Shown: positions 24,879-34,354 of the stretch, piece after piece
How the letters are laid out: each line of letters begins with the position of its first letter
Numbering within the stretch: the first letter of the stretch is position 1
Assembly (NCBI GenBank): GCA_013388735.1
Contig: JACAES010000094.1
Coordinates: 20,099-84,098 of the forward strand
Reading direction: 5' to 3'
DNA from: Chloroflexota bacterium
Lineage (GTDB): Bacteria; Chloroflexota; Anaerolineae; Aggregatilineales; Phototrophicaceae
Length of the DNA: 64,000 nucleotides
Program-made: the position numbers and the translations under genes
Notes under the pieces: model-generated
Databases searched by the model: none
What the model was told of the DNA's origin: nothing
Seen by the model: only the letters and a program-made list of their open reading frames with translations

Positions 24879-27005
24879 TTATCCCTGCGGCTGTGCCGTT
24901 CGCCCCCGACGGCGCAGCGCCAGAAAACCAAATGCCAGCAGAACCAGAACCACCAGCGCCGCCACCACGCCGATCACGATAGACAGCGTTGGGTTGGCGC
25001 GCACGAAACAGCGCGCGGGCTGCGTCAGGTTGTTGAAGGTGTTGCGAAGCTGCGTGTTAAGCGGCGGCGTGCCGACTTCAAAACTGGCCTCGTCGGAGAT
25101 GCGCGTATTCCAGTTCCGGTCGGATGCCGTGACCGTGAAATAGCGCGCAGCGGTAGTAAAAACCGCCGGCCCGACTTTAAAATCGCGCGGGGTGGTCAGG
25201 TCGCTGATCGTCAGGCTGTGTTCGGTGCGGTATTCCAGGTCCTGCGCCATCGGGAAAATCACATGGCCGGCTCGCCCACCGAACCAGACCTGACCGATGG
25301 TTTCGACATCGGTCTTCCAGGAGATCGTCACGCTGTCGCCATCAACCTCGGCTTTTAAATCCATGATGACCGGGGCGGGCGCATCCAGCGGCAGGAAGCG
25401 GGATGGGTCAATCGGCGCGGGTTGGGCGTCGCTGCCGTCCAGGATGACGCCGGCGGGCGTCGCCGGCGTTAAACCCATGTCGGCCAGCACGTTATAAGTC
25501 ATCTGCGTGATGATCGGTTCGGGTTCCTGCGGTTGGATGGCATACGCGCCCAAGCCCCACGACCACTGTATCGTGCCGCTGGCGAATACCAGCGCCCCGC
25601 TTGAAGCAGTGTAGCGCGTGGTATGCGCACCGGCCAGCCCCATCATGCCGTTTTCAAATTTGCCGGCATCCTGCAGCAGCAGGCCATAAACCGGCGATTC
25701 CGCCAGGATTTCGATGCCATCCGGCGAATGGCCGTTATCCGCCACCGCATCCCATTCCCAGCCGAAGATGTGATCCCCGACGTTGATGTATGTGTCCGGC
25801 GGCATAGCCTCTAACCCGGTATGGCGATAAATCCGTTCGGACACTTTATCCGCTGTGATGCGCATCGGGAAAAACAGCGAGTCGTTATCGCCAATGTACA
25901 TCACACCCACCAATCCGTTTTCAGGCTGGTTCGGGCCTTCCGGGTCGCGCCAGGTGCTGGTGGAAAAACCGGACGGGTCGGCGGGGCCGCCTTCGATGGT
26001 TTTATACGTGACCATCACACTATCCGGCTCGCCGGTGATCGGGTCATCTTCCATCCGAATACGCCAATAGGCGGTGTTGGCGGTGAAAAAGCCCAGATGC
26101 ACCCCGGCATCCCGCGCCGACTCAATCGCGTTCCACATTTCCAGCGTCCAGTATTCATCGTGGCCGACCGAGAAAAAGGCCTGATGATCGAGCAGTTCGT
26201 TGGCTGCGCCGGGCTGGCCGGAACGGTGCGTGTCGCTGGTGGTGGAATAGGCCACGTCGTAGCCCTGCTGTTCCAGCCAGCGCACCATCGGGTATTCGGC
26301 GCGAAAGTAGCTGTTCGGGTCGGCCATAGACTGATTATACGGGCGGTTATAGGACACTTTCGCCGCCCGCGAGGCTTCGGTCACGGTCGTGCAAAAACCG
26401 CTGCCGCTGCTGTAGACGGACTTGCCGCCAAAATTATTGTAAGCCTGGAAGGTCGAAACGCTCTGCTGGTAGAGGATGGCGCTGTCCCGTTCATCATCAC
26501 GCACGACGAACAGGATGTAATTGTCGCCGCCGGTATCCGGCCGGATGATGCGGGCGATATACACGCCGGACACCCACTCTTCCGGGACGTTCAGCGTATA
26601 CGAAACAGCCCAGTTGCCGCACGAAGTCAGCCCGGTATCAGGCTGCTGCCAGCAGTCCGGCTGATTCTGGCCGGGTACAGCTTCGATGGTTTGCACCAGC
26701 CGCCCGCCCAGACCGCCGTAATAACCGTTACGATAGATACGAATGTCGAAGGTGGGCGAGCCGGTATCCACCAGAAAATCCACGCTGTCGCCCCGGTTCA
26801 CGCTGTCGGCTGATGCGTAGCCATAGATGTCCCCGATGGGGTTCCGGGTGATCCATTCATCGGTGCCGGGCTGGCAGTTTTCGGCCACGACGGGGTTGGC
26901 CGGGTCGGCGCACGGGTCGGGCTGCGCCATCACCTGCGCCGAAGCAATCACGAACACACCCAGCGCAGCCATCCAGCGCGCGAGAAAATACCGGTTTTTT
27001 GCCAT
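24879..27005 (-). CDS. Secreted, membrane-tethered protein with N,N-dimethylformamidase beta-like domain
   Basis: The ATG at 27005 has AAGGAAGG about nine bases upstream and starts a clear signal peptide (RWMAALGVFVIASAQVMAQ). The 708-residue product contains a long region with RIYRNGYYGGLGGR, VWEVSGVYIARI-like strands, FQAYNNFGGKSVY and AFFSVGHDEYW. This matches the large-subunit-like domain of N,N-dimethylformamidase, a family common in actinobacterial and Chloroflexota exoproteins. A fibronectin-III-like domain (about 545-640) and a C-terminal helix (about 680-700) ending RRRGR follow, tethering it to the membrane. Whether it hydrolyses amides is not known. Confidence 0.72.
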   Translation of the reverse strand: MAKNRYFLARWMAALGVFVIASAQVMAQPDPCADPANPVVAENCQPGTDEWITRNPIGDIYGYASADSVNRGDSVDFLVDTGSPTFDIRIYRNGYYGGLGGRLVQTIEAVPGQNQPDCWQQPDTGLTSCGNWAVSYTLNVPEEWVSGVYIARIIRPDTGGDNYILFVVRDDERDSAILYQQSVSTFQAYNNFGGKSVYSSGSGFCTTVTEASRAAKVSYNRPYNQSMADPNSYFRAEYPMVRWLEQQGYDVAYSTTSDTHRSGQPGAANELLDHQAFFSVGHDEYWTLEMWNAIESARDAGVHLGFFTANTAYWRIRMEDDPITGEPDSVMVTYKTIEGGPADPSGFSTSTWRDPEGPNQPENGLVGVMYIGDNDSLFFPMRITADKVSERIYRHTGLEAMPPDTYINVGDHIFGWEWDAVADNGHSPDGIEILAESPVYGLLLQDAGKFENGMMGLAGAHTTRYTASSGALVFASGTIQWSWGLGAYAIQPQEPEPIITQMTYNVLADMGLTPATPAGVILDGSDAQPAPIDPSRFLPLDAPAPVIMDLKAEVDGDSVTISWKTDVETIGQVWFGGRAGHVIFPMAQDLEYRTEHSLTISDLTTPRDFKVGPAVFTTAARYFTVTASDRNWNTRISDEASFEVGTPPLNTQLRNTFNNLTQPARCFVRANPTLSIVIGVVAALVVLVLLAFGFLALRRRGRTAQPQG

Positions 27006-27390
27006 CAGGAACGCCTTCCTTGATTGAGAGAAGCTATTTGGACAAGCATATCGCATCATTTCTATTTATGACTTACGGCAGCGCTCGCTGGCAGTTATTC
27101 TGCCCTGTTTCTATTCTACACTCAAACAAAATCCCCCGGCCAGGTTTTGGCCGGGGGTTCGCAACAGTCAGAATCGGTCTTCAGACACTTTCCCAGGCAG
27201 CGGCGGCTCACACAGAGACATATATCCTCTGAGCAGCAAGAGGGATTTGGGAGTGGGGATAACGCCCGGACAGACGAAACGAACCGTCAGGGCCGGTCAA
27301 CAGCGCCGTGCTGCCGAACCGGGGACAAGCGAATATCGCTGAAACTCGGCAGCCAGAGCAGAAAAAAGGCGGTCAGTACTGGGGCAGCTT
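27006..27390. other. Intergenic region with terminator and small hairpin
   Basis: This 385-bp spacer has no plausible gene. It contains the leader of the dimethylformamidase-like gene, a terminator at 27133-27157, and a hairpin CCTCT-GAGCAGCA-AGAGG (27226-27243). The loop of that hairpin is identical to the one at 7001-7016 although the stem bases differ. The rest (27244-27390) shows nothing I recognise. Confidence 0.5.
27133..27157 (-). terminator. Rho-independent terminator
   Basis: A 10-bp perfect stem (CCCCCGGCCA with TGGCCGGGGG) and a 5-base loop. On the minus strand it is followed by ATTTTGTTTG. It would end transcripts from the minus-strand monooxygenase-like gene that finishes at 27391 and insulate the gene starting at 27005. 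Confidence 0.7.
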
Positions 27391-27720
27391 TCATCCAGCG
27401 ATTTCGGCCAGCGCCGCGCCGCGCACGGCCACGCGCACCATGTAACCCTGCCGCTTGATCTGAACGCCCGGAATATGGGCTGCGATCCCCTGCACCGACG
27501 ACTCCAGCAGGCCGGTGCGATGGAAATTTTCTACGGACGCCTGGCTGTCCCAGAACTGCACGAGCTGGGCGCTGTCGGGGTCGTCAATCTGTTCGAGCAG
27601 GTAGGCCGCCAGAAATCCGGGACGGTTCCGCACCACTGGTAAATATTGGGATTCAATGATGTGGCGCAGCTCGCCAATTGCATCCATTGGCACTTGCATC
27701 TGTGTAATTTGCGCGTACAT
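27391..27720 (-). CDS. Antibiotic-biosynthesis-monooxygenase-like (ABM) dimeric barrel protein
   Basis: A 109-residue protein. The ATG at 27720 is selected because GGGAGG lies seven bases before it. YAQITQMQVP, LRHIIESQYLPVVRNRPGFLAAYLL, AQLVQFWDSQASVENFHRTG and the final VRVAVRG strand fit the ferredoxin-like fold of ABM domains. These include small oxygenases, haem-degrading enzymes and stress proteins of unknown role. No catalytic residue set can be assigned. It stands alone, divergent from the membrane protein gene at 27898. Confidence 0.65.
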   Translation of the reverse strand: MYAQITQMQVPMDAIGELRHIIESQYLPVVRNRPGFLAAYLLEQIDDPDSAQLVQFWDSQASVENFHRTGLLESSVQGIAAHIPGVQIKRQGYMVRVAVRGAALAEIAG

Positions 27721-27877
27721 AATCAGACCTCCCAAAAGCATTTTTCCCGGTCATCATCTCACCGTTAATTTAATTATAAAGGAATCTTGACACAAAAATG
27801 CATGAGATTTTCAGGTTTTGAACGGGTTAGGATAGGAATTTCGTAACATTTGTATCCGGCAAAGGCCGCCGCTGTTG

Positions 27878-27886
27878 TGCTACAAT
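27878..27886 (+). promoter_or_regulatory. Extended -10 promoter, near-leaderless transcript
   Basis: TGCTACAAT combines the extended TG element with a TACAAT box. Transcription would begin around 27893, only about five bases before the ATG at 27898, and no ribosome binding site is present. This suggests leaderless or near-leaderless translation. Confidence 0.45.
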
Positions 27887-27897
27887 CGGCTCTCATC

Positions 27898-30267
27898 ATG
27901 AGCCAACCCGAAAAGGTTTTTTTACGCTTCGATCACCGCCGCGTCGGCTGGCTGTACGCCGGGCTGCTGCTGGTTTTATGCGCCTTCGCGCTGTGGCCGC
28001 TGCTGTACCGGCCAGGGCTGCCGAACGGCAATGATGTGCTGTACCACGTTTTCCGCGCCGCGGAGATGCGCCGGTCATGGGATAACGGCGTGTTATTTCC
28101 GCGCTGGGCGGAGGCGTTTTATACCGGCTACGGCGCGCCGGTTTTTCATTATTACGCCGGCCTGTCCTATTACATCACCAGCCTGCTGATGCGGCTGTTC
28201 AACCTGGACGCGCTGAACGCGCTGCGGGCGCTGATCGGGCTGTGCGTGTTCGGCAGCGGGGCGGGTTTGTATGTTTTCGTCAGGCCGCTGGCGGGGCGTC
28301 CCGGCGGGGTGATCGCGGCGCTGGCTTATATTTACAGCCCGTATCTGCTGTTCACCGAGCCGTACTCGCGGGGCGCATACCCGGAGATGGCCGCATTCGC
28401 GCTGTTCCCCTGGGTGATGGCCGCCTATAGTCGGCTGAGGCGAACCGGCGGGGCGTTCACGTTTGGGGCGGCGGCGGGCAGCGCGGCGCTCATCTTCACC
28501 CATAACCTGATGGCGCTGGTTCTGACCGGGCTGCTGGTTGGCTGGCTGGTCTGGTCGCTGGCGGCGCACATGCTGGCATATGGGCGGGCAGGGCTGCTGT
28601 CACACCTGCTGGCGCTGGTTGCAGCGGCCTCCGGCGTGGGGCTGGCAGCAGTCTTCTGGCTGCCGGTAACGCTGGAAAGCGGCGCGGTACGCTTGGGCAA
28701 CCTGACCGCCGTCGCGCAGCTCGACTATCGCAACTTCTTCGTGCCGCCGGAACATCTGCTGGCCTTTTCGCCACGTTACGACCAGGGCGCGCTCAACGGA
28801 CTGGTTCACCGTTTTAATCTGGGAGTCGCCCAGTGGGTGCTGGCGGCGGCGGGGTGTATTTTTACGCTGTGGCTGCTGGTACGGCGCAGATCAAGCGATT
28901 CTGCCCCGCTGCACGCGCTTTATTTCGCGCTGGCGGGGTTGGCCTGCATCACCCTGATGCTGCCCGCCGCCGAAGGGCTGTGGTCGGCGGTCGGGCCGCT
29001 GGCATTTTTGCAGTTCCCCTGGCGCTTCCTCGGCCCGGCGGCCTTCTGCCTGGCCGTGCTGGCCGGGATGAACGCCCGCTGGATCGAACGCCTGCCGGGT
29101 CGGGCGGCATGGGCGACCAGCGCCGGAATCGTGGCCGCCATCATCGGGCTGGCGCTGCCGGCCCTGTACGCGCCGGAATGGATTCACGAAACGGTGGACT
29201 CATCGGTGGCGGCCTATCACCGGGAAGAACTGGCCGGGCGGCAGCGCGCCACCACCTTCTCGAACGAATATCTGCCGAAGGCGGTCATCGTCGAACCGGA
29301 CGCGACGCCGCGCCTGCTGGCCGATTACGCCGACGGGTATCCGGTCAACAAGGCGCACCTGGAAACCCTGCCGGACGGCGTGACGGTCGAACTGCTTGAA
29401 CATGGCCCGCAGCACGATGCCTGGCGCGTGACCGCCGCTGCGCCCTTCACGCTGGAAGTGCTGACCTTTGACTTCGCCGGCTGGCAGGCGTCGGTAGACG
29501 GCCAGCCGGTCGCCATCACGCCGTCCGAACCGCACGGCCTCATCACCCTGCCCGTCCCGGCGGGGGAACATATTGTCCGGGTGTGGCTTGGCTCGACGCC
29601 AGCGCGCGACCTGGGCGGCGCAATCAGCCTGGGCGCGCTGCTGGAAGTGGTGGCGCTGGCCGCGCTGCTGAGGCGAAAAACTCGTCCCCCCGCGCCGCCT
29701 GTGGATGAAACAGCAGCGCTCCGTCCACCGGCCGGTCTGGCGGCAGGCGGCCTGATCGCGCTGGGGCTGGCCGTCGTTTTCCTGCGCGAGGGCGGCGCAT
29801 GGCTGAACTCGCCGCCGGGGGAGGTTTTACCGGCGCAGCATCAGGCCGGCTTCCGGCTGGGCGAATCGCTGCAGCTGCTCGGTTATGACCTGAACGGCCA
29901 AACCTTCCGCCCCGGCGACAGGCTGGAACTGCGCCTGTACTGGCACACGACGGCGGCCATCCCTTACGGGTATTCCAGCTTCGTGCATGTATCCAGCGGC
30001 GGGCCGCCGCTGGCGCAGGCCGACAAACTCAACCCTGCCGACCGCCCAACCAAAGAATGGACTTCCGGCGGTTACATCCGGGACGACTACACCATCAACC
30101 TGCCGCCGGATATACCGCCGGGAACATACGCGCTGCTGGTCGGCCTGTACACCTGCGACACGCGCCCGCCCGGCGCGTGCGGCAACGGCGACCGCCTGCC
30201 GGTGACGGACGCCGCCGGTGCGCCGCTGGGTGATGCCGCCCTGCTGGCAACGCTGGAGGTGCGTTAG
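27898..30267 (+). CDS. Large membrane protein of the PTPS-related / GT-C type
   Basis: A 789-residue protein with about twelve helices in residues 15-430 and another near 565-650. LLYRPGLPNGNDVLYHVFRAAEMRRSWDNG after the first helix, then FPRWAEAFYTGYGAPVFHYYAGLSYYI and SPYLLFTEPYSRGAYPEMAAFALFPW, are the signatures of the 6-pyruvoyl-tetrahydropterin-synthase-related membrane proteins. These have a glycosyltransferase-like (GT-C) layout despite the name. The end is a soluble beta domain (LQLLGYDLNGQTFRPGDRLELRLYW) similar in style to that of the protein at 15024-17240. The stop is one base from the next start, so the two membrane proteins are coupled. Confidence 0.75.
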   Translation: MSQPEKVFLRFDHRRVGWLYAGLLLVLCAFALWPLLYRPGLPNGNDVLYHVFRAAEMRRSWDNGVLFPRWAEAFYTGYGAPVFHYYAGLSYYITSLLMRLFNLDALNALRALIGLCVFGSGAGLYVFVRPLAGRPGGVIAALAYIYSPYLLFTEPYSRGAYPEMAAFALFPWVMAAYSRLRRTGGAFTFGAAAGSAALIFTHNLMALVLTGLLVGWLVWSLAAHMLAYGRAGLLSHLLALVAAASGVGLAAVFWLPVTLESGAVRLGNLTAVAQLDYRNFFVPPEHLLAFSPRYDQGALNGLVHRFNLGVAQWVLAAAGCIFTLWLLVRRRSSDSAPLHALYFALAGLACITLMLPAAEGLWSAVGPLAFLQFPWRFLGPAAFCLAVLAGMNARWIERLPGRAAWATSAGIVAAIIGLALPALYAPEWIHETVDSSVAAYHREELAGRQRATTFSNEYLPKAVIVEPDATPRLLADYADGYPVNKAHLETLPDGVTVELLEHGPQHDAWRVTAAAPFTLEVLTFDFAGWQASVDGQPVAITPSEPHGLITLPVPAGEHIVRVWLGSTPARDLGGAISLGALLEVVALAALLRRKTRPPAPPVDETAALRPPAGLAAGGLIALGLAVVFLREGGAWLNSPPGEVLPAQHQAGFRLGESLQLLGYDLNGQTFRPGDRLELRLYWHTTAAIPYGYSSFVHVSSGGPPLAQADKLNPADRPTKEWTSGGYIRDDYTINLPPDIPPGTYALLVGLYTCDTRPPGACGNGDRLPVTDAAGAPLGDAALLATLEVR

Positions 30268-30268
30268 G

Positions 30269-32134
30269 ATGCGGCTGAAAACTGCGGGTTTTCTGCTCAT
30301 CCCGGCGGCGCTGCTGCCGATTTATCTCGGCACGCTGCAAACCATCCCCAACGGCGCGGAACACTACTTGATGATTGACGTGGGCGAAACACAGATCGTC
30401 CTCAACACCTGGGGGACGCTGCACGCCACCGGCTACCCGCTGTACGTAATGCTCGGCAGCGCGCTGGTCAGCTTGCAGCGCGCGTTCGGCATTTCGCCCG
30501 CCGCTGCGCCTTCAGTCGTATCGCTGGTCTGGATGGCGGCGGCGCTGGCGGTGATTTTCATCCTGATGTCCCATCTCATCAGCCGCACTTCTCAGGCAGC
30601 CGGCAGCCGTCCGTTCTGGCTGGCCGCCGCTGCCGTCCTGCTCTTCGGCCTGACGCGCACGGCCTGGATTCACGCCGTCATTGCGGAAATTTACAGCTTC
30701 GGCCTGCTTTTCCTGGCGGTTCTGCTGGCGCTGGCGCTGTGGAAACCGGCTCATGGCGGGGCGACGATACGCGGGCGCATTTACCGGCTGGCGCTGGTGG
30801 GCGGGTTCGGCGTCTGCCATCACCGGGCGATTCTGGTCGCGGCACCGGCGCTGCTGGTCGCCGTCTGGCCGGAACTGACCAGCAGCCCGCGCCGCCTGTT
30901 CAAGCGGCTGACGCTGTGCCTGCTGATCGGCCTGGTCGGTTTTCTGCCCTACGTTTATCTGCCGCTGCGGGCGCTGGCCGGGGCGGACTGGGTTTACGGA
31001 CAGCCGGGGACATGGGCGGGCTTCTGGGATCAGTTTTTCGGGCGCGAGGCGGCGCGTTTCATCGGCCCGCCGGGGTCATTCGATGCGCTGCTGACGAACG
31101 TCAGCCGGGTCAGCGGCGCGCTGCTGGCCGACCTGACCGCGCCGGGGGTGATCGCCGGGTCTGCCGGGCTGCTGCTGGCGCTGCGCGACCCGCGCCGGCA
31201 GCGGGCGGCGGCCACGCTGCTGCTGTTTGGGCTGCTGCCGTACCTGTTTCATATCCTGTTCTACACCGACATCCTCTCGGCGCTGGTGCTGCCGGTGACG
31301 CTAAGCGCCGCTTTCGGCTGGCTGTTCCTGGCGGACGCGGCGCTTTTCTTTTTCAGCCGCCGGGCGTCGCCACCTCTGGCGGCAGGTTTAATCGCGCTGG
31401 CGGCGGCGGCGTTTGCCGCTGCGCTGTTCGTCGCCAACCGGCCTTTCATCCACGACCAGACCGCCGACCGCACCGGCCTGGAAACGATAGCCCTGGCCGA
31501 AAGCGCCCCGCCCGGCTCGGCGCTGATGCTGGCCTGGGGGCCGCGTTATTTCGCCGCCGGGTTCGCCCAATCGGTATTGGGGCAGCTTGAAGGCGTGCGG
31601 CTGGTAGACCACCGCGCCGACTACGCCGCCATCCTCAAACAGGGGCAAATGCTGGTGACACCCGCTTACACCTTTTACAATCAGCCGGTGAGCTGGTGGC
31701 AAGCCCACCTGGGCGCGTCGGTTTACCTGCGGGCGGTTGAGCCGCTGCTGGTGCAGATCAGCACGCAGCCGGAACTAGCCGAATCGCCGCCCACGTCCGC
31801 ACCGTCGGCGGCAGCGCGCCATCTGGAATGCCGGGTGGATGCGATCATCCTGCGGGTGGACTGGACGGCCGGCGAAAAACCAACCCGCGATTTAAGCGTG
31901 TTCGTGCATCTGCTGGACGCGGCGGGCGGCATTCTGGCCCAGGACGATCAGGCCGCGCCGGTCTACGGTTGGCGTCCGCTGACCACCTGGACGGCGGGGG
32001 AAATCGTGTGGGATGTGTATACGCTGCCGCGCCGGAATGAGGCCGCGCGCGTGCGTTTCGGGCTGTATTATCAGGCGGAGTCGGGCGAGTTTATCAACGA
32101 GGTGGCGTATGAACTGCCGGTGGATTGTCCATAA
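30269..32134 (+). CDS. DUF2723-like membrane protein (predicted glycosyltransferase)
   Basis: A 621-residue protein. The ATG at 30269 follows the upstream stop by one base and has GGAGGTG at 30256-30262. GAEHYLMIDVGETQIVLNTWGTLHATGYPLYVMLG is the hallmark start of DUF2723 proteins, with an acidic loop and a GYPLY motif. VWMAAALAVIFILMSHL and the following helices make about ten membrane passes. The last 130 residues form a soluble beta domain (LSVFVHLLDAAGGILAQDDQ), again like the two other surface transferases here. The three proteins probably build or modify the same surface glycan or glycoprotein. Confidence 0.75.
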   Translation: MRLKTAGFLLIPAALLPIYLGTLQTIPNGAEHYLMIDVGETQIVLNTWGTLHATGYPLYVMLGSALVSLQRAFGISPAAAPSVVSLVWMAAALAVIFILMSHLISRTSQAAGSRPFWLAAAAVLLFGLTRTAWIHAVIAEIYSFGLLFLAVLLALALWKPAHGGATIRGRIYRLALVGGFGVCHHRAILVAAPALLVAVWPELTSSPRRLFKRLTLCLLIGLVGFLPYVYLPLRALAGADWVYGQPGTWAGFWDQFFGREAARFIGPPGSFDALLTNVSRVSGALLADLTAPGVIAGSAGLLLALRDPRRQRAAATLLLFGLLPYLFHILFYTDILSALVLPVTLSAAFGWLFLADAALFFFSRRASPPLAAGLIALAAAAFAAALFVANRPFIHDQTADRTGLETIALAESAPPGSALMLAWGPRYFAAGFAQSVLGQLEGVRLVDHRADYAAILKQGQMLVTPAYTFYNQPVSWWQAHLGASVYLRAVEPLLVQISTQPELAESPPTSAPSAAARHLECRVDAIILRVDWTAGEKPTRDLSVFVHLLDAAGGILAQDDQAAPVYGWRPLTTWTAGEIVWDVYTLPRRNEAARVRFGLYYQAESGEFINEVAYELPVDCP

Positions 32135-32999
32135 TTTGCGGCGGCTGGCTGCCGGCAGCCAACCGTCCGTCAAAAACCCTCAACTCTCAACCCTCAGCCC
32201 TCAGTACGCTGTACGCTGTATTTTACTTTTGATACTGCTGGCGGCCTGCCAGCCCGGAACGACCACGCCGGCCGCGCCCACGCCGGCCGTGCTGGAAGTC
32301 AAGCAGTTGGCGACGGTGTATATCTCGCCCACGCCGGACGAAAGCCAGCTACAGGCCACGCGGCGCGCCGTCACCGCCACGCCCGGCCCGCCCACCGCCC
32401 AGGCCACGCCGACAGCCACCGCTTATATCGGCATTTTCATCGGGGAAGTGTTGGCCGACGAAGGGCCGGTTCCAGGGCTGGAACAACTGGCCGCCTCGGC
32501 TACCCTGGACTTTCCGGCCACGCGCCTGCCGACATGCACTATCCCGCCGGACGCTGTTTTTGGCGCAGGCTGGGGGCAGGACGCCGAAGTGCCGCAGCGG
32601 CTCGGCTGCCCGATTCAGATCGTGGCGCAGTTCCGGGGTACGGCACAGGTGTTCGAGCGCGGCGCGATGTACTGGCGCGGCGACACCGGCGAAATCTGGG
32701 CCATCGTCACCAGCGGGCCGTCCGCCGGGCGCTACTGGACGGCGCAGCAGAGCGGCGAAGAAGCCAACGCCGACATCCTGGTGCCGGAAGGGCTGCGCGT
32801 CCCCGTGCGCGGCTTTGGCTGGATGTGGCGCAGCGTGCCGGAAGTACGCGATGCGCTGGGTTTCGCCCGGACGGATGAGCAGGAACTAGCAATGCAGTCG
32901 CAGCGGTTTGAAAGCGGGCTGCTGCTGCTGGACAGCAGTTCCGGCCTGGTGTTCGCGCTGATCGTGGACGGCACCGCCTACGGCCCGTTTGGAATTTAA
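32109..32999 (+). CDS. Predicted lipoprotein, start uncertain
   Basis: A clear lipobox (ILLLILLAACQ) marks the mature N-terminal Cys near base 32253. It is followed by a Thr/Pro linker and a domain of about 180 residues that I do not recognise (DFPATRLPTC, FGAGWGQDAEVPQRLGCPI, GFGWMWRSVPEVRDALG, FESGLLLLDSSSGLVFALIVDGTAYG). The start codon is doubtful. The ATG at 32109 overlaps the upstream gene by 26 bases and precedes a low-complexity CTCAACCCTCAGCC tract that looks non-coding. The true start may be a non-ATG codon near 32200. It probably sits on the outer face of the membrane with the glycosyltransferases. Confidence 0.65.
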   Translation: MNCRWIVHNLRRLAAGSQPSVKNPQLSTLSPQYAVRCILLLILLAACQPGTTTPAAPTPAVLEVKQLATVYISPTPDESQLQATRRAVTATPGPPTAQATPTATAYIGIFIGEVLADEGPVPGLEQLAASATLDFPATRLPTCTIPPDAVFGAGWGQDAEVPQRLGCPIQIVAQFRGTAQVFERGAMYWRGDTGEIWAIVTSGPSAGRYWTAQQSGEEANADILVPEGLRVPVRGFGWMWRSVPEVRDALGFARTDEQELAMQSQRFESGLLLLDSSSGLVFALIVDGTAYGPFGI

Positions 33000-33043
33000 G
33001 TTACCGGTCAGGCGCCGCCCGCGCCAGTTCCATGATTTACGGT

Positions 33044-33142
33044 TTAATCCTGGGAAACCCGCTTCTCATAGGCGATCAGCGGCGTGCCATCGTGTTCGTG
33101 TTCGCGCACCTTCACGTAAGCCAGCTTTTCGACAAACCGGAT
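33044..33142 (-). pseudogene. Possible 3' remnant of a gene
   Basis: The minus strand has an open frame of about 32 codons ending at a TAA (33044-33046). It reads FVEKLAYVKVREHEHDG and then TPLIAYEKRVSQD. The composition looks like the C-terminus of a real protein, but it lacks a start and is closed upstream by a stop at about 33143. It lies just after the stop of the FAD oxidoreductase gene. It could equally be chance. Confidence 0.2.
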
Positions 33143-33147
33143 TCACG

Positions 33148-34302
33148 TCAGGCGTTGTGCGGCAGCCGTCCGGCGTCCAGGGCGCCGGGGGATGCGCGAT
33201 TTAAGAGATGGTCTACCGCGCGTTCGGCAGCGCCAACACCCAGCGCCAGCCCATGCCCGTGAAAACCGACCGCGAACCCCACGCGCGGCCTGCCCGGCAG
33301 CGTCCCAACCAGCGGCAGGCCGTCGGCGCTGAAGCCCATGATGCCCGCCCAGCGCCGTTCGACCGGCGCATCCACGTCCGGGAACTTCTCGCGCAGATAA
33401 GCGTCCAGCACGCGCTGAACCGGGTCGGTCGTGCGGTCATCGGTGGTGTCGTTTTCCAGCGGTTTGTTCTGCTTGCGCCCGCCGCCGATCAGCAGCCGCC
33501 CGTCGAAGGTGTCACGGTAATACATATAGCCGTAGTCGCTGTAGCCGATTGCGCCCACCACCGGGCCATTTTTGAGCGGCGCGGTGACGAGGCACTGCGC
33601 CCGCGTGGGGATGACCTTGCCGATGAAGTAGGAGTCAATCAGGGGCGAGTAGGCGTTGGTGCATAACAGCACGTGCCGGGCTTTAAACACGAACAGCCGC
33701 GTGTAAACCGTGACCGTCTCGGCTTCGTCCTGGCGCAGCGCGTACAGTTCATTATTGTTGACCAGTTCCGCCCCGCTTTGCTGCAAAATGGCCTGCACCA
33801 GATCGTAAGGCTGTACGGCGCAGTCCCAGGGCTGGCGGATGGCCGCGTAGTACCCCCGCCCTAACGGATCACGGCTGTGGAACTCCACGCCGATGCCGTC
33901 GGCATTGAGCGCCCGCGCCGCCTGTTCCAGTTCGCTGGCTTCTTCCGGCGATTCGGCCAGCAGCAGCGAACCGCACGGGTCGAGCGGCACGCTGCCCTGG
34001 CGGGCGAATTCGTGTAAATAAGCGTGAGTGGTTTTCGAGAGCGCCCATATCTCGCGCGTGACCGGCAGGCCGTAGCGTTCGGCGGCGCGGTGGTAGTAGG
34101 TGTCCAGGCCGGTAATCATAAAGCCGGCGTTGCGGCTGCTGGCGCCCAGTCCCACGTCGGCCTTTTCGGTGATGACCACCTGCCGCCCGGCCTGCGCCGC
34201 GAAAAACGCCGCCGCGCAGCCGATCAGCCCCGCGCCAACCACCAGAAAATCCACCTCACGAACCGGCTGTAAATCGTTGGCCTGCCAGATTGAAACGGTC
34301 AT
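33148..34302 (-). CDS. FAD-dependent oxidoreductase (DAO/glycine-oxidase type)
   Basis: A 384-residue flavoenzyme. VDFLVVGAGLIGCAAAFFAAQAGRQVVITEKAD is the N-terminal Rossmann motif with the acidic ribose contact. LGASSRNAGFMITG is the flavin-linking segment of the DAO family. HVLLCTNAYSPLID and RWAGIMGFSADGLPLVGTLPGR are the C-terminal FAD motifs. Enzymes of this family oxidise amines or hydroxy acids; the substrate is unknown. It starts 52 bases before the surE gene end on the same strand. Confidence 0.9.
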   Translation of the reverse strand: MTVSIWQANDLQPVREVDFLVVGAGLIGCAAAFFAAQAGRQVVITEKADVGLGASSRNAGFMITGLDTYYHRAAERYGLPVTREIWALSKTTHAYLHEFARQGSVPLDPCGSLLLAESPEEASELEQAARALNADGIGVEFHSRDPLGRGYYAAIRQPWDCAVQPYDLVQAILQQSGAELVNNNELYALRQDEAETVTVYTRLFVFKARHVLLCTNAYSPLIDSYFIGKVIPTRAQCLVTAPLKNGPVVGAIGYSDYGYMYYRDTFDGRLLIGGGRKQNKPLENDTTDDRTTDPVQRVLDAYLREKFPDVDAPVERRWAGIMGFSADGLPLVGTLPGRPRVGFAVGFHGHGLALGVGAAERAVDHLLNRASPGALDAGRLPHNA

Positions 34303-34354
34303 GATGATCGGCTGCTCCCGAAAGATAAATCAACCTTACGTTATGCGGACGGCT

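Noticed and set aside
25821..26813. Plus-strand open frame opposite the dimethylformamidase-like gene
   Set aside because: It is an antisense shadow; the minus strand encodes recognisable blocks and an export signal.
32140..32225. Coding sequence in the CTCAACCCTCAGCC tract before the lipoprotein
   Set aside because: The frame is open but the tract is low-complexity and unlike a signal peptide; it is more likely leader sequence.
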